From positions 942,578 to 1,006,577 of the forward strand of contig NZ_JACKZY010000001.1 in assembly GCF_020833685.1 (NCBI RefSeq): a DNA stretch of 64,000 nt. Reading direction: 5' to 3'. The DNA is from Nitratireductor sp. B36 (lineage in GTDB: Bacteria > Pseudomonadota > Alphaproteobacteria > Rhizobiales > Rhizobiaceae). The first letter of the stretch is position 1. Each line of letters begins with the position of its first letter. Positions 33,857 to 42,808 of the stretch are shown here, piece after piece. The position numbers and the translations under genes are program-made. The notes under the pieces are model-generated. The model searched no databases. It was given only the letters and a program-made list of their open reading frames with translations, and had not been told where the DNA came from.

Positions 33857-35353
33857 TTATCGGCCGGATTTGAGCCAGCCTGTCCATCTCCAGCTTGCAT
33901 AGAGAACGCCCAGATAAATCAATGCCCCCACCAGAACCTGCATCGCCATTTGCGAATAGGCCGGCAGGTGAGCCTCGGTGGGCCAGTGAGCAAGCGACGA
34001 GACGCCGACGAACATCACCGCGGCGGCCAGCATGATAAGACCGCTATTGGCAGAGATCCCCATCCAGTCGAGTTTTCCGTAGCGGACTTGAAACCAGACC
34101 GACAGCGCGCCGGCGAAAGCAGCCGCCACACATTGCCCGAGGGCTGCATACACAAGTCCGAAGGGCGCGAGAGCCACGATCATCAGGATCGAAGCAAAGC
34201 TGATGAAGAGTGACAATGGCCAAAGCCGTTTGACCTCCCCGCGAACCGCCAATAACGGTTCCGTCACATATCCCTGAAACATCAGAAGCTGGCGGATCGC
34301 GAGAATTTTGACCACCAACGCAACCGGCGCCCAGGCTGCTCCAAGAGCAATGTCCACCAGATTGCCGGCAACGAGAACCAGACCGAGATAAACGGGCGCG
34401 GCGATGGCGAAAAGAACAGGCAGGAAAAAGCTGCCGGCACGGGTGATCGGATCAACTGTCGTGGCAGCAGCGCTGCGGCTGTTTGCGCGGCGGAACACCA
34501 CCCAGGCAAGCAATCTTGCCGGTTCGCCAACCAATTCTGAGAAGGCGGCCACAATCCTTTCCGCGGCCCGGTAGTAACCGGCGTCCGCGAGGCCGAGCAA
34601 ACCACCGACAACAAGCGTGCCCGAATAGGATCGGGCGAACACGATGATCCGCACACTAAGAATATAGCGCGCAAAGTGAATCACCTCGGCGAACACCGCA
34701 CGGCTCGGGATTTTCGGCGTGATCCAGCCAATCACCCAGACTCCGCCGAAAACACCCAGGATATGCGTGGCCAGCCGTCCAACCACGAGTGCGGCGATAT
34801 TCCACCCGGCCCACAGGCCAAACAATGTTATTGCAAGGCCCACCGCTTCCGCGAGAATGCGGATTATAGCCTGCATGTTGAGTAGGCTTCGGTGCACCAA
34901 CATCCCGTCATAAACGGCATTAACCGCAGCGGGTATGAACCAGAGCGCAAAGAGCGCGAACAGCCATGCCTGCCAGGCTGGGAACCAGAAGACGCCCACA
35001 AAGAGCCCCAGGAGCAGCCCAGCGGCAGTGAAGCCAAAGCCGCTTACAAGCGCGATCGCAGTGAGTTGCGGCAGTTGCTCCTCACCATGATCGGCGCGCA
35101 TGATGAACTCCGCCCATCCCCCTTCACTCACCACCACAAAGAGAAAGGCGATGGCTGAAACGAATGCGAAAAAGCCGAATTCTGCTGGCGAAAGAACACG
35201 GGCAGCGGCCACAAAGGCGATCAGTTGCGCGACCTGTGAAAAAAGCCGCGCCACCATGACCCACACGCCCCCCCCAAGGAGAGACGAGACAGACAATCCG
35301 AAAAATCCGCCCGGTTGTGTATCATTTTGCGGTGGTTTGTGATCCGCTTTCAC
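33857..35353 (-). CDS. Polysaccharide flippase (Wzx/MATE-type, oligosaccharide translocase)
   Basis: This 498-residue membrane protein has about twelve to fourteen hydrophobic segments and the Polysacc_synt pattern: LGGGVWVMVARLFSQVAQLIAFVAAARVLSPAEFGFFAFV near the N-terminus. It probably flips lipid-linked repeat units across the inner membrane for polymerisation. The start is the GTG at 35353, with GGGGAAGG upstream; the frame remains open to 35590 but the extra residues are low-complexity and basic. It ends 12 bases from the convergent GMC gene. Confidence 0.85.
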   Translation of the reverse strand: MKADHKPPQNDTQPGGFFGLSVSSLLGGGVWVMVARLFSQVAQLIAFVAAARVLSPAEFGFFAFVSAIAFLFVVVSEGGWAEFIMRADHGEEQLPQLTAIALVSGFGFTAAGLLLGLFVGVFWFPAWQAWLFALFALWFIPAAVNAVYDGMLVHRSLLNMQAIIRILAEAVGLAITLFGLWAGWNIAALVVGRLATHILGVFGGVWVIGWITPKIPSRAVFAEVIHFARYILSVRIIVFARSYSGTLVVGGLLGLADAGYYRAAERIVAAFSELVGEPARLLAWVVFRRANSRSAAATTVDPITRAGSFFLPVLFAIAAPVYLGLVLVAGNLVDIALGAAWAPVALVVKILAIRQLLMFQGYVTEPLLAVRGEVKRLWPLSLFISFASILMIVALAPFGLVYAALGQCVAAAFAGALSVWFQVRYGKLDWMGISANSGLIMLAAAVMFVGVSSLAHWPTEAHLPAYSQMAMQVLVGALIYLGVLYASWRWTGWLKSGR

Positions 35354-35756
35354 GTCGCCTTCCCCCCTGCCGCTATTCACCTGTGCCGGCGCTTCCGCTA
35401 CGATTTCCCTTGCAACACTGATGATTCGTCGTCCTTGACGATGGGATTTGTGAGTGTGCGGCCGTATGGATGACGGGGCTCGATACGGCTTGAAGCCCGA
35501 TGTGGGGACGCGAATGTGTGTGCTTTCCCTGTTCTGGTTTCCAGTTTCGATGCCTTGTGGCGGACGATGAGCAGCCAGTGCGAGATGCAAGCAAACAAGA
35601 CCAGTTGAACCATGGTTTCCTTGCGCGGCCGTTCAAGGCAATCAGCGCCAAGATTTCCATACGCTGGGTCGTTGTCGTTTTCTGCCTCATCGTCTGGTTG
35701 GCCGTTCTGCTGTTCTTCCTTTTCTAAAGGAGCTCCCTCTCCACGCCCTACCGTTG
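35354..35756. other. 403-base gap between flippase and ExoY-like genes
   Basis: No confident gene. On the plus strand an open frame ending at 35727 has a very hydrophobic 20-residue C-terminus (WVVVVFCLIVWLAVLLFFLF), which might be a single-span small membrane protein, but it lacks a clear start and opposes the genes on both sides. The remainder probably holds the promoter of the leftward flippase gene. No terminator with a T run is obvious. Confidence 0.4.
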
Positions 35757-36476
35757 TCAGCAGCCATTGCGATCGAAAAGAAAGACACCGACGGTACGCC
35801 AGACAATCTTCAGATCGAGCCAGGTCGTGCGGTTGTGAAAATACTGCACATCCAGTTGAACCCGTTCGGCGTACGATGTGTCGCTGCGACCTGATACCTG
35901 CCAAAGACCGGTGATACCGGGCTTCATCAACAGATAATCGTTTATGCGCTCGCCATAGCGTACCATCTCGTCCTCGACGATCGGACGCGGGCCGACCACG
36001 CTCATTTCGCCGCGCAGCACGTTCACGAATTGCGGCAACTCATCGAGACTGGATATCCTCAAGAAATGACCGATGGGGTGAATGCGCGGATCGTTGCGCA
36101 ACTTCTGACAGGCGCGCCATTCCTGGAGGAGAACCGGATTTTGATCCAGTAATTCTCTGAGCAGGCGATCCGCATCCCGCCGCATGGTGCGAAACTTCAA
36201 GCAGTCGAACATTTTTCCATCCCGTCCGATCCGCTTCTGTCGATAGAAAACAGGCCGCCCATCGCTTACGAGGATGCAGAGGGAGATGAGCACAATGGCA
36301 GGGAAAAGAAACACGAGCACGAGGGCGCTGAACGCCACATCGAACACCCTTTTTACAAAGACGTAAGAGCGGAAATGCCTGACTTTCCGCAGCTCCAATC
36401 CCTGCTTTACGGAATCATCGTATGCGTACAGCATGAACCCGCCCCTGGGTGTTTTGTTTGCCTCGCCGTCGATCAT
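35757..36476 (-). CDS. Sugar transferase, ExoY-like (undecaprenyl-phosphate priming glycosyltransferase)
   Basis: A protein of about 239 residues with one N-terminal hydrophobic helix (FDVAFSALVLVFLFPAIVLISL), then the bacterial sugar-transferase core: RQKRIGRDGKMFDCLKFRTM, SLDELPQFVNVLRGEMSVVGPRP and KPGITGLWQVSGRS. These membrane enzymes place the first sugar-phosphate (galactose or glucose) on undecaprenyl phosphate. The start is uncertain: ATG at 36476 (MIDGEA) is given; 36434 (MLYAYDD) and a longer form from 36563 are possible. It is the priming step of the exopolysaccharide locus. Confidence 0.88.
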   Translation of the reverse strand: MIDGEANKTPRGGFMLYAYDDSVKQGLELRKVRHFRSYVFVKRVFDVAFSALVLVFLFPAIVLISLCILVSDGRPVFYRQKRIGRDGKMFDCLKFRTMRRDADRLLRELLDQNPVLLQEWRACQKLRNDPRIHPIGHFLRISSLDELPQFVNVLRGEMSVVGPRPIVEDEMVRYGERINDYLLMKPGITGLWQVSGRSDTSYAERVQLDVQYFHNRTTWLDLKIVWRTVGVFLFDRNGC

Positions 36477-36587
36477 TATAAGGCCCCGCAAAGCCCGTGA
36501 TATAACTCCATCGGGGTATTGGGCAGGGCCATTTAGGTGCAGTCCACCGCACAATCGAACCATGCCTACCCCTGCAGCGCAGCCGGA

Positions 36588-37940
36588 CTAACCGGCGTCA
36601 TTTGACTGGCTGGCTGCGTGGCCAAAAGCATTAGAATCACGCCCCGGCTTCCCGCCTATTCCTGGCGGTACCGTAGACCTGGTTGCAGCGCCTCTTTTGC
36701 CGCCCGGCGTTGGTGACCGGGCGTTAATCGCGTCATGCAGAATGCCGGCATAGAGATCCAACAGTGCCGAAAGCCAGCTCTGCGTCGTGTTGGCGAGATG
36801 TGGGGCGCATGAGCGTGCATTTTCACTCATCGCGGAGACCAGTTCGTCGTCATCGGCCAAGCGGCTCAGCTTGGCGGCCAACGCCTCGATGCCCAGCGTG
36901 GGAAATGTGAATGCCGCACCTGCCTCCGCCAGTTCGGCAGCCAGCAATGCATGGGATGGCAACACGACAGGGATGCCGCTGCCCACCGCCTCGAGCGCGG
37001 CAAGGCCAAATGGCTCGGGCACCCGGGAAGAGACAATGACGCATCGCGCATGGCGCAGGCGGTCGGCGATCTGTGCGCGATTGCACCAGCCATGAAGCAT
37101 CACCTCCGGATAGCGTTCCTCAAGAAGCGCTCGGCCAGCGCCCTCGCCGATCACGTGCAGGGGAACGCCCGCGAGGCGCGCGGCCCGTGCGGCGTCTTCA
37201 AACCCCTTCTCCGGCTCCAGCCGGCCAATGAAGAAGAAATCGCGCTGTGTATGGGGCCGGGTCGGGGATGACAAAAAAGGCGCAACCGGGTTGCGAATGG
37301 TAACCATGCGGCTGTCGTCAACTCCTGCACGTTTGAAGAAGCCGCGCATCTGCTCATGCACGAGCACGATGTTGGCAGGACTACTACGCAATGCGAAGAA
37401 GCGCTGCAGCAGGAGGTGCCGCGTGGAACGCCACACCTTCTGATGATAGCCACGCTTGTCGCATTGGGTCGACAGGCAGCGCATCGACATGGGATCGAGT
37501 GTGCATATGGATGCTGCCGGATAGTTGATAAAGCCGCCATTGGGACAGGCGAGAAAATAATCGTGCGCGTGCAGCACGACCCGCTCGCGCACCGGCATAA
37601 GCGCCCGGAAGATGGACGGCGACAGGATTTTGGACCATCCATGCACGTGATAGATTGTCGAGGGGTTGTCGTGCCCGGCGATCCAGCGGCTCAGGATTTT
37701 ATAGGCGTCCCGGTTGTAGAGGCCGCCGGCGAGGGCGGACAAACGCCCCTGCTCGACGAGCGGCCTTCCATTGACGTGAACCGTCTGCGGCTGCGCCATT
37801 CCAGCGGGCTCATCGCCCGCAAAAAAAGTGACCGGAACGCCCGCCTCACGCAACATGCGCGCAGCAAGGCTTGACAGGTTCGACGCTCCGCCAATCTCCG
37901 CCGAACGGTCATTGATGATGACAACCCGCCCTGGACGCAT
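36588..37940 (-). CDS. Glycosyltransferase family 4
   Basis: The 450-residue protein has a GT-B fold with the GT4 C-terminal pattern: FFFIGRLEPEKGFEDAARAA, LHVIGEGAGR, and the EPFGLAALEAVGSGIPVVLPS donor-binding motif (E-x7-E). The N-terminal half has a cysteine-containing stretch (CTLDPMSMRCLSTQCDKRGYHQK) also found in some rhizobial glycosyltransferases. It probably adds a sugar to the lipid-linked repeat unit in the cytoplasm. The tail after about residue 400 is low-complexity, rich in Pro, Gly, Arg and Ser. It ends 111 bases before the ExoY-like gene on the same strand. Confidence 0.85.
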   Translation of the reverse strand: MRPGRVVIINDRSAEIGGASNLSSLAARMLREAGVPVTFFAGDEPAGMAQPQTVHVNGRPLVEQGRLSALAGGLYNRDAYKILSRWIAGHDNPSTIYHVHGWSKILSPSIFRALMPVRERVVLHAHDYFLACPNGGFINYPAASICTLDPMSMRCLSTQCDKRGYHQKVWRSTRHLLLQRFFALRSSPANIVLVHEQMRGFFKRAGVDDSRMVTIRNPVAPFLSSPTRPHTQRDFFFIGRLEPEKGFEDAARAARLAGVPLHVIGEGAGRALLEERYPEVMLHGWCNRAQIADRLRHARCVIVSSRVPEPFGLAALEAVGSGIPVVLPSHALLAAELAEAGAAFTFPTLGIEALAAKLSRLADDDELVSAMSENARSCAPHLANTTQSWLSALLDLYAGILHDAINARSPTPGGKRGAATRSTVPPGIGGKPGRDSNAFGHAASQSNDAG

Positions 37941-37950
37941 GTTCGCCCCC

Positions 37951-38865
37951 CTATTCCAGAGCGTTCACGTTCTGGGGTGAAAGGCGACCGCGCACCAAAT
38001 CAACGACAGCCCGCATGTTGCCGAGAAACCGCCCACGCCGGTCCACCCAGGGTTCGGGCCAGACGATCTTCACGGCATTGGCGACAAGATTGCGCATGAT
38101 TTGCGGGGCGGCGTGACGAGGGCTCATCGTTTTCTTGCCCATGAGATAAACGGGATTGGCAATCTGTGAGTAACCCAGCCGGAGACCGGATGTCCGCCCT
38201 GACTTGGTGCCCAGGTGAACACCGTGAAGCCGTTCAGAAGTCACAATGCGGCCGTATCGCGCAAGCTGCCGGCTGAAGTCCACGTCCTCCAACCAACCAT
38301 AAAGCGGCAGGTTTTCATCAAACCGAAGGCCATATCCGCGAACGGTCGAGAGGCGCACAGCCATGTTGCAACCATAGCCGCTATAGACCGGTTTTTCGCA
38401 ACCGGCAGACCTTGATGTCGAATGTGTTCGGATAAGCCGCAGACCGTCTTCAAGCGGGATTCCCGGCCCCAGAATGCCGTCTGCATCGACCGTGCCTGTG
38501 CTCAGCACAACATCCGGGTATCCCCTGAAGATACGCAGGGTCTCTTCCAGATAATTCGGGGCGAGGAGGAAGTCGTCATCGAGGAAGAGAAGAATGTCGG
38601 CGTCCTCCACGCTTCCGAGAATTCGATTTCGCTGTCGGCAGAGCCCACGTTCGGCGAAAACGATGCGCGCATTGGAAAGCTGAGCGGACATGGCATCGGC
38701 ATCCACATCCTCAGGGTCTGCCGCGCATATGACGATACTGTCGGCTGGACGCGTCTGGTTCAGCAGGTGCGGCACAACGGAGTGGAGTATCGGTCTGCGC
38801 CCAGTGGTGGCAATGCCGACGGCAATGCGAAGATCGCTCCGGCCCGGATAGCGTTCAAACCGCAT
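37951..38865 (-). CDS. Glycosyltransferase family 2
   Basis: A 304-residue GT-A enzyme. Visible parts are the N-terminal RIAVGIATTGRRPIL, the metal-binding LFLDDDFLLAPNYLEE, and the acceptor-site region YGWLEDVDFSRQLARYG with its ED pair. It likely transfers one sugar of the repeat unit. The start at 38865 (MRFERYP) has GGGAGGAC upstream. It overlaps the 3' end of the chain-length kinase gene by 11 bases and ends 10 bases before the GT4 gene start, so the three are in one operon. Confidence 0.85.
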   Translation of the reverse strand: MRFERYPGRSDLRIAVGIATTGRRPILHSVVPHLLNQTRPADSIVICAADPEDVDADAMSAQLSNARIVFAERGLCRQRNRILGSVEDADILLFLDDDFLLAPNYLEETLRIFRGYPDVVLSTGTVDADGILGPGIPLEDGLRLIRTHSTSRSAGCEKPVYSGYGCNMAVRLSTVRGYGLRFDENLPLYGWLEDVDFSRQLARYGRIVTSERLHGVHLGTKSGRTSGLRLGYSQIANPVYLMGKKTMSPRHAAPQIMRNLVANAVKIVWPEPWVDRRGRFLGNMRAVVDLVRGRLSPQNVNALE

Positions 38866-41122
38866 GCCGTCCTCCCGACTCAAGCCTGTTTCTCCGCATC
38901 GGTCGCCACCACTGGCGGGTTTTGCGCTTGTTGAAGACCACCCCGAGAATCCCCACGCGCGACTTGCCGAATGTCGCGAGCGCACTCGCCAGCCACTCAA
39001 CAGTCATCTTGCGCCGGTTGCCGAGAACCAGAAGGATGCCGTCGAGATGGGCACTGGCCGCCCGCGTGTCTGCCGATGTGGCAAAGGTCGACAGATCGAC
39101 AATGATGACATCGTAATTCTGTCGCAGTTCATCGATCTTTTTCTTCAACGCTGGCAGATGACCAAAGCGATGGCCCGGATGTGCGGCTTTTCGAATCTGC
39201 TCCACTGTGAGCACCGGGAGGATCAGCCCATCCTCCATCTGCATCAGCTTGTCTTTCTTTCGTTTTTCAGGTTGTTCGTCATCAGGGGTATAGTCACCTT
39301 GATAGACAGTAAGACCCGCCTTTGCGTCGATATTGGCTGCCTGCAAACTCAGGAACGGATTCCTGAAATTGGCATCGACCAGCACCACACGCAGCCCCTC
39401 GTTGGCGTAAAGCTGGCCCAGATTGGCCGCAATCGTGCTTTTTCCTTCGTCGCCGCTCACTGAAGTAAGTCCCACGACGATTGGCCCGCCGGAAGGAAAT
39501 GCCGCGTCAATGGAGCTCTTCACGCCGCGCAACGCTTCGGAGAAACCGGAATAGGGTGCATCGAGCACGAAGCGCAGGGCGCCCTTGCTGCCCGGCACCT
39601 GAAAGCGGGTAAAGGGAACGTGGCCGAGTGTCGGCAGACCCAGTTCACGGCTCAGACGCTCGCCCGAGCTGATGCGACGGTCGAGCACATCGCGCAGACC
39701 TGCGAGCCCCAGGCCGCCGGCAAAACCGAGCATCAAAGCCATGGGGATGATGAGCGTGGTTTTCGGCCAGTTCTTGGCGAGCGGCGGTGTAGCCGCGGTC
39801 ACCATGCGGGCATCGCCGATGGGGAATGACTGCTTCTGCAGTGTCGTGATCAGTTGCTGAAGGACGCTTTCATACATGCGCCTATAGGTGGTCGCCCGAC
39901 TTTCGAGCTCCGTGAGCTGGACACGGGCCAGATTCTTTTCAGTGACGCTACCCTTGATCGCCTCGAGTTGCTTGCTCAAGAGTTCTTCACGCGCCTGAGC
40001 CGTGTCGAGGTTGGACCTGTAGACGCCCTGAATGCGCACCAATTCGGTGTTGATGAGGGATTCTAGCCGCGCGATCTCCGATTTCGCTGTGAGGGTGGGC
40101 TCGCTGCCGGTGCCGTAGCGTGTCTGCAATGTTTCCAATCGCTTGCGTGCTGCGCCCAGATCCGCCCTCAGGCGATTGATTTCGGTGTTGCTGAGCGCCT
40201 CGCCGACATAACTGTCGGGCAGTTCTCCGGCCAGGATGCGGTTAATGGTGGCAAGCCGTGCTGCCTCACCAGCGGTTGCTGTCTGCGCTGCCAGAAGCTG
40301 GCTGCTGATCTCGGCCAACTGCTGCTGGTCGAGCCCCGAGGGACCGACCTGTGCAATGTCGTTGTTGTTCCTGTATTGCTCGGCACTGAGAGCAGCCTCC
40401 TGCGCCTGCCGTCCGATCTCTACGAGCCGATCCTCGATCCATTGCGCTCCACGCGCAATGATCTGCGATTTGGCGTCGAGGCTTGACTGCATATAGGTGT
40501 TGGCAATGGCATTTGCCGCCCGCGCCGCCTTGACCGGATCAGTGGAAGTGTAGCCGATTTCAAGAACATAGGACTGACCGACACGACGTACGGATACGCG
40601 CCCCAAAAAACCCGCCATGGTGCGCCGCATGATCTCTTCTTCGTTGGGCTCGCCCGCCGTCTCCGCCCCTTCCTCTGGCGCCGGGTCGAATATGGAAAGC
40701 ATCGCTGCAAGCGCACCACGCACGGCCGATCTCCAGGAACTGCTTGTCTGGATTTCCGGGTCTTCGGTCAGGTTGAGCTGCTTGATCACCGAACGGGCAA
40801 TTGCCTCGGATTTGACGATCTCGACCTCGCTGGCAATCTCGGCGGTTTCGATGATGATGGTGCCGGTGGAAGCGTCCTGTGATGCAATACGCGCCTGCTC
40901 GCGGTCGATAACGATACGGGCGATGGAGGTATAGGTGGGTTCGGTGTTTGCGATATAGAGCGCGCCAAGCGCCACGCCGGCGGCCGACGCCAGCGCGAGA
41001 ACCAGAAAATGCCTTTGCAGGAAAGCCCAGATATCGCGAAAGGAGATGTAATCCTCATGCCGTCCGCTTTCCTTCGACGCCATCTCCGTCCCGGTCAGCT
41101 TCCTGATTTCCTGCACCACCAT
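38855..41122 (-). CDS. Chain-length determinant/BY-kinase-like protein (ExoP/Wzc type) without tyrosine tail
   Basis: A 755-residue inner-membrane protein. Residues about 30-60 and 435-460 are the two membrane spans of the Wzz domain; the periplasmic part between them is largely coiled coil. The C-terminal cytoplasmic kinase has Walker A GDEGKST, Walker A' VVLVDANFR and Walker B VIIVDLSTFATSAD. The C-terminus KTRQWWRPMRRNRLESGGRHAV has no tyrosine, so the usual autophosphorylated tyrosine cluster is missing. It should govern polymer length and export with the ExoF-like protein. It lies 32 bases downstream of that gene. Confidence 0.88.
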   Translation of the reverse strand: MVVQEIRKLTGTEMASKESGRHEDYISFRDIWAFLQRHFLVLALASAAGVALGALYIANTEPTYTSIARIVIDREQARIASQDASTGTIIIETAEIASEVEIVKSEAIARSVIKQLNLTEDPEIQTSSSWRSAVRGALAAMLSIFDPAPEEGAETAGEPNEEEIMRRTMAGFLGRVSVRRVGQSYVLEIGYTSTDPVKAARAANAIANTYMQSSLDAKSQIIARGAQWIEDRLVEIGRQAQEAALSAEQYRNNNDIAQVGPSGLDQQQLAEISSQLLAAQTATAGEAARLATINRILAGELPDSYVGEALSNTEINRLRADLGAARKRLETLQTRYGTGSEPTLTAKSEIARLESLINTELVRIQGVYRSNLDTAQAREELLSKQLEAIKGSVTEKNLARVQLTELESRATTYRRMYESVLQQLITTLQKQSFPIGDARMVTAATPPLAKNWPKTTLIIPMALMLGFAGGLGLAGLRDVLDRRISSGERLSRELGLPTLGHVPFTRFQVPGSKGALRFVLDAPYSGFSEALRGVKSSIDAAFPSGGPIVVGLTSVSGDEGKSTIAANLGQLYANEGLRVVLVDANFRNPFLSLQAANIDAKAGLTVYQGDYTPDDEQPEKRKKDKLMQMEDGLILPVLTVEQIRKAAHPGHRFGHLPALKKKIDELRQNYDVIIVDLSTFATSADTRAASAHLDGILLVLGNRRKMTVEWLASALATFGKSRVGILGVVFNKRKTRQWWRPMRRNRLESGGRHAV

Positions 41123-41154
41123 GGTCTGCCCCGCCCGTCTGGCCGTGAAATTCT

Positions 41155-42486
41155 CTAACGCGACTGCACCTGTCTCATTCCGCTTTCAAGGGAAGCACGC
41201 GGCATCGAGGCGCGCAGGAGATCGAGCTGCACATCCAGGACGTCACCGGGTTCGAGCCCGGTCGTTTCAAGCGCTTCTACCCTCTGTTTTTCATCACCGC
41301 CGCGCAGAATGCTGAACCGCAACGGCTGCTGCTCAAACGCCCTGTCCTCCCGCCGAAGGATCGACGCCCCGGTTGCCTGAAGTAGCTGCTCCGTCATTCC
41401 ACGGCGCAGTTCCAGGTCGTCGATTTCCAGATTGACCCTTTGCAGCTCGACGCCGATTTCCGTGCGGCGTGAGCCCTCAAGACTGAGCGCATCACGCTCG
41501 GTTTCGCTCAATCTTTGCCGGGCGCGCATGGAAGCCACCGCAAGATCGAGCCGGCTGGATTGCAGGTCCGCCACGATGCGCTCAAGCCCGGTCTCTCGTG
41601 ATTTCGTGACAGTGCCTCTTTTGACCAGTTGAGCGACATCGCCGAGCTCTTCTTCGGCGATTTTTATCTGCCGGTCCTGCGCCACCATCTTCTCGCCGAG
41701 AATCCGGATTTCCTCGCGAAAGAGCGTTCCGAGTTCTTCGAGCGCGTTGCGCTGCCGCTCATAGGCGTTGCGACGGGCCTCGAATATCGCCTGCTCATCC
41801 CTTACGAACTGCGCTGCGTGGCCAGCCAGGGGGCGTCCCTGCAAGGCGGCATCGAAATCGACACGCTCGTCCTCGACGAGTTCCGTTTCGAGCCGTGTTC
41901 TGCGGATCGTGAGTTGAAGGAGTTGCAGATCTATGCGGCCAATCTCGCCCGCATAGCGGATCTGCTCCAGCTCGGAATAGCCGCCTGCCTGATCAGACCT
42001 GCGCACACGGCCACCGGCCATCGCCAGCGCCTGCAAAACGTTGAGTCCCGGCTTGAACTCGAACTCACCCGGCCGTTCCACACTGCCCGTGACGAACACA
42101 GATGGATAGCGCACCACTTCCACGGTTGTGGCTGGCGGCGCAATAAGACCTGTTCTCTTTTGAAGTGCTGCCGAGATTTCATCGGCGAGTTCCTGGGAAG
42201 TTCTGCCATCCGCCTCAAGCTGCCCCACCAAGGGAAGAGAAATCATGCCAGCGGGCGAGACGGTGTATTCACCGTTCAGGGCGGTCCATTCCCGATATTC
42301 TCCCTGCGCCTCGTCCCATTCCACCACAGCGATCTTCACCCGCGTCTGCTCAAGAAGCTGAAACTCATCCTGCGCGCGAACAGCGGCATCGCTAATAAAA
42401 AAGGACAATGTGAACACAAGCACCGCAAGCACGAGGGCTCGTGCCTTTGAAAATGAAATGGTGGGACCAGCCTTTGCCTGCTTCAT
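41155..42486 (-). CDS. Polysaccharide export protein, ExoF-like (OPX family)
   Basis: The product of about 443 residues has a signal peptide (ALVLAVLVFTLSFFI then AAVRAQ) and a Poly_export/SLBB arrangement (LNGEYTVSPAGMISLPLVGQLEADGRTSQELADEIS; YPSVFVTGSVERPGEFEFKPGLNVLQALAMAGG), followed by a long helical stretch and a final SLBB-like segment (LEPGDVLDVQLDL). ExoF-type proteins lack the Wza outer-membrane helix and join the ExoP complex in the periplasm. The ATG at 42486 places the signal peptide near the N-terminus; an ATG at 42546 is also in frame. Confidence 0.86.
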   Translation of the reverse strand: MKQAKAGPTISFSKARALVLAVLVFTLSFFISDAAVRAQDEFQLLEQTRVKIAVVEWDEAQGEYREWTALNGEYTVSPAGMISLPLVGQLEADGRTSQELADEISAALQKRTGLIAPPATTVEVVRYPSVFVTGSVERPGEFEFKPGLNVLQALAMAGGRVRRSDQAGGYSELEQIRYAGEIGRIDLQLLQLTIRRTRLETELVEDERVDFDAALQGRPLAGHAAQFVRDEQAIFEARRNAYERQRNALEELGTLFREEIRILGEKMVAQDRQIKIAEEELGDVAQLVKRGTVTKSRETGLERIVADLQSSRLDLAVASMRARQRLSETERDALSLEGSRRTEIGVELQRVNLEIDDLELRRGMTEQLLQATGASILRREDRAFEQQPLRFSILRGGDEKQRVEALETTGLEPGDVLDVQLDLLRASMPRASLESGMRQVQSR

Positions 42487-42593
42487 TCTGCCCGTTCCGG
42501 AGTGCTCATAACCTTCGGGAAGACGCAAAGCCGCCTCCCCCACCATCGATCATCAGCGGAAACGGGGGCAGGTAAATTCGGTTGAAATGGTGT

Positions 42594-42619
42594 GGGGCTA
42601 GTCCCTTTCGCCTAGCCCC
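42594..42619 (+). promoter_or_regulatory. Stem-loop in the divergent region before a glycosyltransferase gene
   Basis: GGGGCTAG (42594-42601) and CTAGCCCC (42612-42619) form a perfect 8-bp stem with a 10-base loop. Close downstream, AAGCCCATTGGGCTT is another near-perfect palindrome. Both lie in the gap between the leftward ExoF-like gene and the rightward GT4 gene and could be part of a leader or an operator. There is no convincing T tract. Confidence 0.4.
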
Positions 42620-42808
42620 TCTAAGCCCATTGGGCTTTTGACGCAGAAGGGATGGCGCACAGGTGTGGATGACGCCCGATCGGATGATGACCTAGACCGT
42701 TTGAGCGCATTTCTGCGCCCTTCAGACACGGGTTCAACCGTATTGTCGGTGTGCCCTGCTGCGCCTTTTCAAAGCAGTATTCCGGAGGGCAAATCCGGGA
42801 GAAGCATC

